NCBI GenBank assembly: GCA_910584955.1
Contig: CAJUDC010000134.1
Span: 1-6,166, forward strand
DNA: 6,166 nt
Direction of reading: 5' to 3'
From: an uncultured Paraprevotella sp.
GTDB taxonomy: Bacteria; Bacteroidota; Bacteroidia; Bacteroidales; Bacteroidaceae
Shown here: piece by piece, positions 1-6,166 of the stretch
Layout of the letters: each line of letters starts with the position of its first letter
How positions within the stretch are numbered: the first letter of the stretch is position 1
The notes under the pieces: model-generated
Seen by the model: the letters and a program-made list of their open reading frames with translations, nothing else
Databases searched by the model: none
Told to the model about the DNA's origin: nothing
Made by a program: the position numbers and the translations under genes

Positions 1-1080
1 ATACGGCTGATAGGGATTGTCGGTTGTACGATGTGGATGGCATCCTGTAAACAAGCTCCGGATGCACAGATGAAATCTTCTTATTCAATTATGAAAGTGG
101 CTCCGGCGGACAAAGAGCTTACTTCTTCTTATTCGGCGACGATACGTGGGCGGCAGGATATCGACATTTATCCTCAGGTATCAGGAACTATCGAGAAACT
201 TTACGTAACTGAAGGGCAAAAAGTACGTCGTGGGCAAGTGCTGTTCGTTATTGACCAGGTGCCTTACAGGGCAGCTCTCAAAACGGCTACTGCTAACGTG
301 GAAGCGGCACGTGCCGCACTGGCAACAGCAGAATTGACCTATAACAGTAATAAGGAACTGAATGCTCAGAAAGTCGTTTCGGACTTCAGCCTGCAAACAG
401 CTGAGAACACTTTCCTTTCTGCCAAGGCACAATTGGCACAGGCCGAAGCGCAGGAACTGAATGCACGCAATAACCTCTCTTATACGGAAGTGAAAAGTCC
501 GTGCGATGGTGTTGTGGGCGCATTGCCTTACCGTGCAGGTGCATTGGTGAGCGCGAGTATACCGCAGCCGTTGACGACAGTAAGCGACAATTCCGATATG
601 TATGTTTATTTCTCCATGACTGAAAACCAGTTGCTGGCCCTGACCCGCGAGCACGGAAGCATGGACGACGCATTGAAGAACATGCCGGAAGTGGAACTGA
701 AGCTGAACGATAATTCGGTTTACGACAAAAAAGGAATCATAGAATCCATCAGCGGAGTCATCGACCGGCAGACAGGTACGGTGGTGGCACGTGTGGTATT
801 CCCCAACGAATCGCGATTGCTTCATAGCGGAGCATCGGGCACGGTAGTGATACCGAGCGTTTATAAAGACTGTATCGTTGTCCCGCAGGGGGCGACTGTC
901 CGGTTGCAGGATAAGACTGTTGTCTATAAGGTTGTGGACGGCAAGGCTGTCTCCACCCTGATAACCGTAGCCGGTATTAACGACGGGCGCGAGTATGTCG
1001 TGCTCGACGGGTTGAAAGCCGGTGATGAAATTGTATCGGAAGGTGCCGGGTTGGTACGCGAAGGTACTGTCGTAAAATAA
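1..1080 (+). CDS. RND efflux periplasmic adaptor subunit (AcrA/MexA-type membrane fusion lipoprotein), 5' end outside window
   Basis: Periplasmic adaptor that links the RND pump to the outer-membrane channel encoded just downstream. The frame is open to base 1. The ten codons before the first ATG (31) read IRLIGIVGCT, a hydrophobic signal-peptide core leading to the lipobox MASC with its Cys at 46-48. The true start is therefore probably just left of the window, and ATG31 would cut the signal peptide in half. Numbering from ATG31, the order is: first lipoyl half with beta-barrel start (about 40-80, QVSGTIEKLYVTEGQKV), alpha-helical hairpin (81-148, Ala/Gln/Glu-rich with coiled-coil character), second lipoyl half (150-180, SPCDGVVG), beta-barrel (185-275, VIDRQTGTVVARVVFPNE) and membrane-proximal domain (276-349). 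At about 360 residues it is slightly shorter than E. coli AcrA. A lipid anchor in the inner membrane is inferred. Family assignment is firm; substrates are unknown. Confidence 0.95.
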   Translation: MRLIGIVGCTMWMASCKQAPDAQMKSSYSIMKVAPADKELTSSYSATIRGRQDIDIYPQVSGTIEKLYVTEGQKVRRGQVLFVIDQVPYRAALKTATANVEAARAALATAELTYNSNKELNAQKVVSDFSLQTAENTFLSAKAQLAQAEAQELNARNNLSYTEVKSPCDGVVGALPYRAGALVSASIPQPLTTVSDNSDMYVYFSMTENQLLALTREHGSMDDALKNMPEVELKLNDNSVYDKKGIIESISGVIDRQTGTVVARVVFPNESRLLHSGASGTVVIPSVYKDCIVVPQGATVRLQDKTVVYKVVDGKAVSTLITVAGINDGREYVVLDGLKAGDEIVSEGAGLVREGTVVK

Positions 1081-1098
1081 AACAAGGAGAAAAAGAAT

Positions 1099-4000
1099 AT
1101 GAAAGGAAACATATTTATAAAACGGCCGGTGATGGCTATCTGTATCTCCGTGCTGATTTTGGTGATAGGGCTTATTTCGCTCTTTACGCTGCCGGTGGAA
1201 CAGTATCCCGACATTGCGCCGCCTACGGTTTATGTGACCGCTTCTTACACGGGAGCCGATGCCGATGCTGTGATGAACAGTGTTGTCATGCCGCTGGAAG
1301 AAAGTATAAACGGGGTGGAGAACATGATGTATATTACTTCCACTGCTACCAATGCCGGTTCGGCAACTATACAGGTATATTTCAAGCAGGGGACAGACCC
1401 GGACATGGCAGCTGTCAATGTACAGAACCGTGTATCCAAGGCACAGGGACTTTTGCCGGCGGAGGTAACAAGGATTGGTGTGACTACACAGAAACGCCAG
1501 ACCAGCTTCCTGCAAATCGGTGCAATGGTCTGCACCGACGGTCGTTACGACCAGACTTTCCTCGCCAATTATCTGGACATCAATGTTGTTCCCCAAATCA
1601 AACGTATTGAAGGTGTGGGTGATGTAATGGAATTGGGTGATACATATAGTATGCGTATCTGGCTGCGTCCGGAACGGATGGCGCAGTACGGCCTTGTCCC
1701 TTCGGATGTGACGGCAGTGCTGGGCGAACAGAATATCGAAACGCCTACCGGTTCGCTGGGAGAAAATTCGGAGAATGTTTTCCAGTTCACGATGAAGTAT
1801 CGCGGACGTTTGAAAAGCGTGGAAGAGTTTCAGAACACCGTTATCCGTTCGCAGAGCGACGGTTCCGTACTTCGCCTGAAAGATGTGGCTAATGTGGAAC
1901 TGGGTACGTTGACGTACAGTTTCCGTAGCGAGATGGACGGTAAACCGGCTGTTCTTTTCATGATGTTCCAGACAGCAGGTTCCAATGCAACCGCTGTCAA
2001 CAAACAAATAACTGCCCAGATGGAGCAGATGGAGAAGAGCTTACCGGAAGGGACGGAATTTGTCACGATGATGAGTTCGAACGACTTCCTATTCGCTTCC
2101 ATACATAATGTGGTGGAGACGCTTGTTATTGCCATCATCCTGGTTATCCTGGTGGTGTACTTCTTCCTGCAGGACTTGAAGAGTACGCTTATCCCGTCTA
2201 TTTCTATTATAGTGTCGCTGGTCGGAACATTTGCCTGCCTTGTGGCTGCCGGATTCAGTTTGAATATCTTGACGCTGTTTGCCTTGGTACTTGCCATCGG
2301 AACGGTGGTGGATGATGCCATTGTGGTGGTCGAGGCGGTGCAGTCGAAGTTCGATGCCGGATATAAGTCGTCTTATCTCGCTACGAAAGATGCGATGGGC
2401 GATGTGACGATGGCTATCGTTTCCTGTACCTGTGTATTTATGGCAGTGTTTATCCCTGTAACATTTATGGGCGGAACGTCGGGTGTGTTCTATACACAGT
2501 TCGGTATCACGATGGCTACTGCGGTAGGTATCTCCATGATTTCGGCGTTGACTCTTTGTCCGGCTCTGTGTGCTATTATGATGCGTCCGTCGGACGGAAC
2601 GAAGAGTGCAACGAGTATCAACGGACGGGTACGTGCAGCTTATAATGCTTCGTTCAATGCTGTGCTGGGTAAATATAAGAAAGGTGTAATGTTCTTTATC
2701 CATCATCGCTGGATGGTGTGGACTTCGCTGGTGGCTGCCATCGTTCTGCTGGTTTATCTGATGAATACCACTAAGACGGGACTCGTGCCGCAGGAAGACC
2801 AGGGCGTTATCATGGTGAACGTAAGTACTTCGCCGGGAAGCACGCTGGAAGAAACAAACAAGGTAATGAACAAGCTGGAAGATATTTTGAATAATACTCC
2901 TGAAATAGAACACTATGCCCGTGTTGCCGGATATGGACTTATGTCCGGGCAGGGTACTTCTTACGGAACAATTATCGTTCGCCTGAAAGACTGGAGCGAG
3001 CGAAAAGGGAAGGAGCACAACTCCGATGCCGTGGCTGCACGCCTCAATGCACAGTTCTACGGTATAAAGGAAGCACAGATATTCAGTTTCCAACCTGCCA
3101 TGATTCCGGGGTACGGTATGGGTAATTCCCTTGAACTGAACCTTCAGGACCGAACGGGTGGCGATATGGCTACATTCTATAATTCGTCGATGCAGTTCCT
3201 CGGTGCGCTCAATCAGCGTCCGGAAATAACGATGGCCTATACTTCTTATGCGATGAACTTCCCGCAGATATCGGTAGATGTCGATGCGGCAAAATGTAAA
3301 CGTGCAGGTATCTCACCAAGCACCGTACTCGATGCCTTGGGCAGTTATTGCGGTGGCGCTTATATCTCCAACTTCAACCAGTTCGGTAAAGTATACCGCG
3401 TAATGATGCAGGCTTCGCCCGAGTATCGCCTGGACCAGCAGTCTTTGGATAATATGTTCGTGCGTAACGGAGCGGAAATGGCTCCTATCAGCCAGTTCGT
3501 GACATTGACGGAAGTGCTCGGACCGGAAACGTCCAACCGTTTCAATCTGTATAGCACCATTACAGCGAATGTGAACCCGGCCGAAGGATATTCATCCGGT
3601 GAGGTGCAGAAGGCTATCGAAGAGGTGGCAGCACAGAGCCTGCCGGCAGGATATGGATACGAATACGGCGGTATGGCCCGCGAAGAGGCCAGCAGTAGCG
3701 GTGCACAGACGGTTTTCATTTATGCTATTTGTATATTCCTTATTTATCTGATTCTGGCTTGTCTTTATGAGAGCTTCCTGGTTCCGTTTGCCGTGATCTT
3801 CTCCGTGCCGTTCGGGTTGATGGGGAGCTTCCTGTTCGCCAAGATATTCGGATTGGAAAATAACATTTACTTGCAGACAGGTGTGATTATGTTGATTGGT
3901 TTGCTGGCAAAGACGGCTATCCTGATTACGGAGTACGCCATCGAACGCCACCGCAAAGGAATGGGTATCGTCGAATCGGCTTATTCAGCCGCACAGGTTC

Positions 4001-4281
4001 GTCTGCGTCCTATCCTGATGACGGTGTTGACGATGATTTTCGGTATGCTGCCGTTGATGTTCTCCAGCGGTGCAGGTGCCAACGGAAACAGTTCGTTGGG
4101 AACGGGCGTCGTTGGCGGTATGGCTGTCGGAACACTGGCGTTGCTGTTTGTAGTTCCGGTATTCTATATCATCTTTGAATATCTGCAGGAAAAGATACGT
4201 AAACCGATGGAAGAAGAAGCCGACGTGCAGGTGTTGCTGGAACAGGAGAGAAGTGCAGCCGAACGTGGCGGCGTTGAATAA
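1099..4281 (+). CDS. RND multidrug efflux transporter, inner-membrane pump subunit (AcrB/MexB, HAE1 family)
   Basis: Proton-driven trimeric antiporter that captures substrates from the periplasm or inner-membrane leaflet and passes them to the outer-membrane channel. The start is supported by AAGGAG at 1084-1089, nine bases before ATG, and by the family-typical N-terminus NIFIKRPVMA. The 1060 residues match a full-length HAE1 pump (AcrB is 1049). TM1 is at about 10-30, the first porter region at 35-335, TM2-TM6 at 338-495, an amphipathic loop and TM7 at 530-555, the second porter region at 560-865, and TM8-TM12 at 870-1028. Proton-relay residues are present: D405 and D406 in VVDDAIVVVE (TM4), K938 in GLLAKTAIL (TM10), and R968/R970 plus T975 in RLRPILMT (TM11). 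A charged cytoplasmic tail of about 32 residues follows TM12. The gene lies 18 nt after the adaptor and 18 nt before the outer-membrane factor. By my alignment from memory, several distal-pocket Phe positions of AcrB are replaced here. Confidence 0.97.
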   Translation: MKGNIFIKRPVMAICISVLILVIGLISLFTLPVEQYPDIAPPTVYVTASYTGADADAVMNSVVMPLEESINGVENMMYITSTATNAGSATIQVYFKQGTDPDMAAVNVQNRVSKAQGLLPAEVTRIGVTTQKRQTSFLQIGAMVCTDGRYDQTFLANYLDINVVPQIKRIEGVGDVMELGDTYSMRIWLRPERMAQYGLVPSDVTAVLGEQNIETPTGSLGENSENVFQFTMKYRGRLKSVEEFQNTVIRSQSDGSVLRLKDVANVELGTLTYSFRSEMDGKPAVLFMMFQTAGSNATAVNKQITAQMEQMEKSLPEGTEFVTMMSSNDFLFASIHNVVETLVIAIILVILVVYFFLQDLKSTLIPSISIIVSLVGTFACLVAAGFSLNILTLFALVLAIGTVVDDAIVVVEAVQSKFDAGYKSSYLATKDAMGDVTMAIVSCTCVFMAVFIPVTFMGGTSGVFYTQFGITMATAVGISMISALTLCPALCAIMMRPSDGTKSATSINGRVRAAYNASFNAVLGKYKKGVMFFIHHRWMVWTSLVAAIVLLVYLMNTTKTGLVPQEDQGVIMVNVSTSPGSTLEETNKVMNKLEDILNNTPEIEHYARVAGYGLMSGQGTSYGTIIVRLKDWSERKGKEHNSDAVAARLNAQFYGIKEAQIFSFQPAMIPGYGMGNSLELNLQDRTGGDMATFYNSSMQFLGALNQRPEITMAYTSYAMNFPQISVDVDAAKCKRAGISPSTVLDALGSYCGGAYISNFNQFGKVYRVMMQASPEYRLDQQSLDNMFVRNGAEMAPISQFVTLTEVLGPETSNRFNLYSTITANVNPAEGYSSGEVQKAIEEVAAQSLPAGYGYEYGGMAREEASSSGAQTVFIYAICIFLIYLILACLYESFLVPFAVIFSVPFGLMGSFLFAKIFGLENNIYLQTGVIMLIGLLAKTAILITEYAIERHRKGMGIVESAYSAAQVRLRPILMTVLTMIFGMLPLMFSSGAGANGNSSLGTGVVGGMAVGTLALLFVVPVFYIIFEYLQEKIRKPMEEEADVQVLLEQERSAAERGGVE

Positions 4282-4299
4282 TCAATAAATAAAAGGAAT

Positions 4300-5661
4300 A
4301 TGAAAAAGATAATTCTGTTAACGACTGTATCTGCCTTGTTAAGCAGTTGCGGCATATACAGCAAATATAAACCCGCTACCACCGTCCCCGACCATCTCTA
4401 TGGCGAGGAAGTGGTGGCAGAAGATACCGCCAGCTTCGGTAACATGGAATGGCGTGAACTCTTCACCGACCCGCAGCTGCAACAACTTATCGAACATGGT
4501 TTGCAGAACAACACCGATTACCAGTCGGCCCAACTCCGTGTGGAGCAGGCCGAAGCGACTTTGATGTCTGCAAAACTGGCATTTCTTCCTTCTTTCGCCT
4601 TTACGCCGCAGGGATCTGTGAGTAGTTTCGACGGTCGTAAGGCAACGCAGACTTACTCGTTGCCTATCACCGCCAGCTGGGAACTGGATATCTTCGGACG
4701 TATGCGTAATGCGAAAGAACAAGCTAAAGCACTATTTGCCCAAAGCCGTGACTATCAGCAGGCGGTCCGCACCCAGCTGATAGCCGGTATAGCCAACACC
4801 TACTATACTTTGCTGATGTTGGACGAGCAGCTTTACATCACGCGCCAGACGGAGGAAGCATGGAGCGAAACCGTTGCTTCCACCCGTGCCCTGATGAAAG
4901 CCGGCTTGTCCAACGAATCAGCCGTATCGCAGATGGAAGCGGCATATTACCAGGTACAGTCCTCCGTGCTGGACCTGAAGGAGCAGATAAACCAGGTGGA
5001 AAACAGTCTCGCCCTTTTGTTGGCTGAGACTCCGCGATATTATGAACGGGGAGAGTTGGGAGTACAACAGTTCCCCGACAATTTCTCCCTCGGTGTTCCC
5101 ATGCAGATGCTGGCAAACCGTCCCGATGTCCGTTCGGCCGAAAGGACGCTGGAAGCCGCTTTCTACGGAACCAACCAGGCGCGTTCCGCTTTCTATCCCT
5201 CGATAACATTGAGCGGTAGCGCGGGATGGACGAACAACGCCGGTTCGATGATTGTAAACCCGGGCAAGTTCCTGGCTTCGGCAGTAGGTTCACTGACACA
5301 GCCATTGTTTGCCCGTGGGGAGATTATCGCCCAGTACAAGATTACCAAGCTGCAACAGGAAGAGGCGGCCCTTGCCTTCCAGCAATCATTGCTGAATGCC
5401 GGAAGCGAGGTAAATGACGCCCTGACTGCTTGTCAAACCAGCCGTGAAAAGAGTTTCTTGCTGGACAAGCAAATCACGTCCCTGGAAGCAGCATTAAAAA
5501 GCACTTCTCTGTTGATGGAGCACGGCACGATCACTTATCTGGAAGTGTTGACCGCCAGGCAGAGTCTGCTCAGCGCACAACTGACCCGTACCGCCAACCG
5601 TTTTACTGAGATACAAAGCGTGATTAATCTCTACAGGGCTTTGGGGGGCGGAAGAGAATAG
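4300..5661 (+). CDS. RND efflux outer-membrane factor lipoprotein (OprM/NodT family, TolC-like)
   Basis: Outer-membrane exit duct of the tripartite pump; family members form a trimeric 12-stranded beta-barrel continued by a periplasmic alpha-helical tunnel. ATG4300 is preceded by AAAAGGA (4291-4297), 18 nt after the pump stop codon. The N-terminus MKKIILLTTVSALLSSC is a lipoprotein signal peptide with lipobox LSSC, giving a lipidated Cys17. Two outer-membrane-efflux repeats follow. The first is at about 55-245 (MEWRELFTDPQLQQLI, then TASWELDIFGRMRNA and the long helices at 135-240). The second is at about 265-448 (MLANRPDVRSAERTLEAA, FYPSITLSGSAGW, LTQPLFARG). At 453 aa the length is typical of NodT-family proteins. 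It is the last gene of the operon. Residues after the lipobox Cys (GIYSK) show no acidic surface-export signal of the kind reported in Bacteroidota, which fits an orientation facing the periplasm. Confidence 0.96.
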   Translation: MKKIILLTTVSALLSSCGIYSKYKPATTVPDHLYGEEVVAEDTASFGNMEWRELFTDPQLQQLIEHGLQNNTDYQSAQLRVEQAEATLMSAKLAFLPSFAFTPQGSVSSFDGRKATQTYSLPITASWELDIFGRMRNAKEQAKALFAQSRDYQQAVRTQLIAGIANTYYTLLMLDEQLYITRQTEEAWSETVASTRALMKAGLSNESAVSQMEAAYYQVQSSVLDLKEQINQVENSLALLLAETPRYYERGELGVQQFPDNFSLGVPMQMLANRPDVRSAERTLEAAFYGTNQARSAFYPSITLSGSAGWTNNAGSMIVNPGKFLASAVGSLTQPLFARGEIIAQYKITKLQQEEAALAFQQSLLNAGSEVNDALTACQTSREKSFLLDKQITSLEAALKSTSLLMEHGTITYLEVLTARQSLLSAQLTRTANRFTEIQSVINLYRALGGGRE

Positions 5662-5680
5662 CCCACTGTTTTTTATTTTT
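5633..5680 (+). terminator. Possible weak terminator overlapping the end of the outer-membrane factor gene
   Basis: ACAGGGCT (5633-5640) can pair with AGCCC (5660-5664) and TGT (5667-5669) around a two-base bulge (AC, 5665-5666), leaving a 19-nt loop. A T-rich tail with a single A interruption runs from 5670 to 5680. The left arm lies in the last codons of the coding sequence and the stop codon falls at the loop/right-arm junction. The bulge and large loop make this weaker than the hairpin that follows. Confidence 0.35.
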
Positions 5681-5695
5681 CGTACAACAAAGGAG

Positions 5696-5733
5696 GGGTT
5701 GCCTGGAAAGTGATTTTAGGGCAGCCCGTTTTT
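5696..5733 (+). terminator. Intrinsic terminator of the efflux operon
   Basis: GGGTTGCC (5696-5703) pairs fully with GGCAGCCC (5720-5727): eight base pairs including one G-U wobble, with a possible further U-G pair at 5704/5719. The loop is about 14 nt. After one G the run TTTTT (5729-5733) follows. A GC-rich stem plus U-tract 35 bp after the last stop codon is the usual form of a Rho-independent terminator. No matching T-run is seen on the other strand, so it appears to act on + strand transcripts only. Confidence 0.65.
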
Positions 5734-5743
5734 ATGCCTTTCA

Positions 5744-6049
5744 GTGATAAGATTATACAATAATAGTCTCTGCCTGTGGCCCTCGGCCTATACCGATTTT
5801 TCGGTGGCCTCCACTCCCTGGAAAGAGGGGAAAGGAGACCTTGTCCGTTCGGTCGGGAAGAACTCACTGTTGCTCCTGAATCTACCTCCCGATAAACGCG
5901 GTTTGATCCACGAAAACGATATTTCTTCCCTGATTCTCCGCTTTGCTCCCGTACGTTGCAACAAGGCCCGGATTATTATAAACGGGGCAAGGGATGTTCC
6001 GCAACTATCGGAGATAGGCTTTTATAAGGCTTCAGAAGAAGAAATATAA
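5744..6049 (+). pseudogene. Remnant of a GH29 alpha-L-fucosidase gene (3' end only, internally deleted)
   Basis: This 101-codon frame, opening with GTG at 5744, reads as pieces of the C-terminal part of a Bacteroides-type alpha-L-fucosidase (GH29), an enzyme that removes fucose from glycans. Homology seems to begin at Trp12 (5777). WPSAYTDFSV...PW resembles the family stretch W-x-P-x-E-x-D-V-S-I-R-P-G-W. Then SVGKNSLLLLNLPPDKRG and LIHEND (residues 36-58) match the strongly conserved end of the catalytic barrel. Directly after, residues 66-96 (ending DVPQLSEIGFYKA) look like the last strand region of the C-terminal beta or discoidin-like domain. The intervening domain and the whole N-terminal catalytic region (several hundred residues) are absent. 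There is no plausible ribosome-binding site, and the frame begins just after the operon terminator, so it is probably not expressed. The family call rests on motif recognition, not on a search. A small functional protein is possible but unlikely. Confidence 0.65.
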
Positions 6050-6056
6050 TGTATAT

Positions 6057-6127
6057 AATGCCAGGCTGATTAGCGCGGCAATATTGAAGGTCTACGGCAG
6101 TGCCTCGCTAAATAGTCTGGCATTTTT
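6057..6127 (+). terminator. Long hairpin from inverted repeat units, followed by T5 (possible terminator)
   Basis: The left arm 6058-6075 pairs with 6106-6123 at 17 of 18 positions in RNA (two G-U, one A-A mismatch). After a C-U mismatch a further four pairs, GGCA 6077-6080 with TGCC 6101-6104, extend the stem to 22 positions with a 20-nt loop. TTTTT (6123-6127) follows, sharing its first T with the stem. This may terminate + strand transcripts, but the length and the repeat origin of the arms suggest it may be a mobile or dispersed repeat rather than a dedicated terminator. Confidence 0.4.
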
Positions 6128-6163
6128 GCAGTTGGAGGAAATGCCTTTTTAAATAAGCTGGCA
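6059..6163. repeat. Array of three 22-bp dyad-symmetric repeat units (one inverted, two direct)
   Basis: Units at 6059-6080, 6101-6122 and 6142-6163 each begin TGCC and end GGCA with 14 bp between, separated by 20 and 19 bp. Unit 1 on the + strand matches the reverse complement of unit 2 at 18 of 22 positions; units 2 and 3, read on the - strand, match at 17 of 22 (20 of 27 including the flank). Reading each in its AG orientation (TGCCAG...), unit 1 points right and units 2 and 3 point left. Each unit also folds on itself: outer 4-bp stem, 2x2 internal loop, then an inner stem that varies in a base-pair-preserving way (positions 8/15 are C-G, C-G and T-A). The array ends three bases before the window edge and may continue. 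I do not recognise the family. Confidence 0.7.
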
Positions 6164-6166
6164 CTA

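Noticed and set aside
181..2007. Open frame of 608 codons on the - strand across the adaptor and pump genes
   Set aside because: It runs antisense through two well-supported genes, is rich in His, Arg, Cys and Gln with no recognisable domain, and spans an intergenic gap. It is a by-product of codon bias on the + strand, as is the 334-codon - strand frame at 2089-3093.
5673..5867. 64-codon - strand frame over the operon terminator and pseudogene start
   Set aside because: There is no ribosome-binding sequence or recognisable protein, and it overlaps the terminator hairpin and the GH29 remnant on the other strand.
6045..6060. TATAATG repeated twice, suggesting a promoter or target-site duplication
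   Set aside because: The two 7-bp copies at 6045 and 6054 are AT-rich and too short to be meaningful. Bacteroides promoters use a different -7/-33 pattern (TAnnTTTG and TTTG), which I could not find with proper spacing here.
6059..6080. Insertion-sequence terminal repeat
   Set aside because: No transposase is visible, the units occur internally as a three-copy array, and no flanking target duplication could be identified.
6059..6163. CRISPR array
   Set aside because: The units are only 22 bp, differ from each other at 4 to 8 positions, include an inverted copy and are separated by 19-20 bp. CRISPR repeats are near-identical, same-oriented and usually have longer spacers. No cas gene is present.
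6074..6166. Small - strand reading frame entering from the right edge (contains MPDYLARHCRR)
   Set aside because: It is built from the repeat units. The neighbouring copy gives a similar peptide (VPAYLKRHFLQ) in a different frame because the period is 41 bp. That points to repeat translation, not a protein gene.

Overview
The window carries a complete tripartite RND multidrug-efflux operon of Bacteroidales type, followed by the eroded tail of a glycoside hydrolase gene and a short repeat-rich stretch at the right edge. The assignment to Bacteroidota (Bacteroides/Parabacteroides-like) is an inference. It rests on all three pump parts being encoded together, on an adaptor and an outer-membrane factor that both carry lipoprotein signals, and on the resemblance of the downstream remnant to gut Bacteroides GH29 alpha-L-fucosidases. 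No rRNA, tRNA or species-level marker is present.

Layout, all on the + strand. Positions 1-1080 hold the periplasmic adaptor (AcrA/MexA family), open to the left edge, so its true start lies outside the window. Positions 1099-4281 hold the inner-membrane RND pump (AcrB/HAE1 family, 1060 aa) with its proton-relay residues intact. Positions 4300-5661 hold the outer-membrane factor (OprM/NodT family lipoprotein, 453 aa). Both intergenic gaps are exactly 18 nt and contain purine-rich ribosome-binding sequence, so the three genes look co-transcribed and translated separately. The operon promoter and any regulator lie to the left, outside the window.

After the operon there is a weak bulged hairpin with a T-rich tail (5633-5680) and then a convincing intrinsic terminator (5696-5733). 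Positions 5744-6049 encode about 100 residues that read as the end of a GH29 alpha-L-fucosidase catalytic domain joined to the end of its C-terminal domain, with the rest missing: a pseudogene fragment.

The last 110 bp hold the least explained feature: three copies of a 22-bp imperfect dyad unit, each bounded by TGCC and GGCA, at 6059, 6101 and 6142 (period 42 and 41 bp). The first is inverted relative to the other two. Copies 1 and 2 together form a very long hairpin, and an alternative hairpin shares its right arm; each is followed by a T5 run. The array may continue beyond the window.

Working together, the adaptor bridges the RND trimer and the outer-membrane channel, so that substrates taken from the periplasm or inner-membrane leaflet are expelled across the outer membrane using the proton gradient. 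The actual substrates cannot be read from the sequence.
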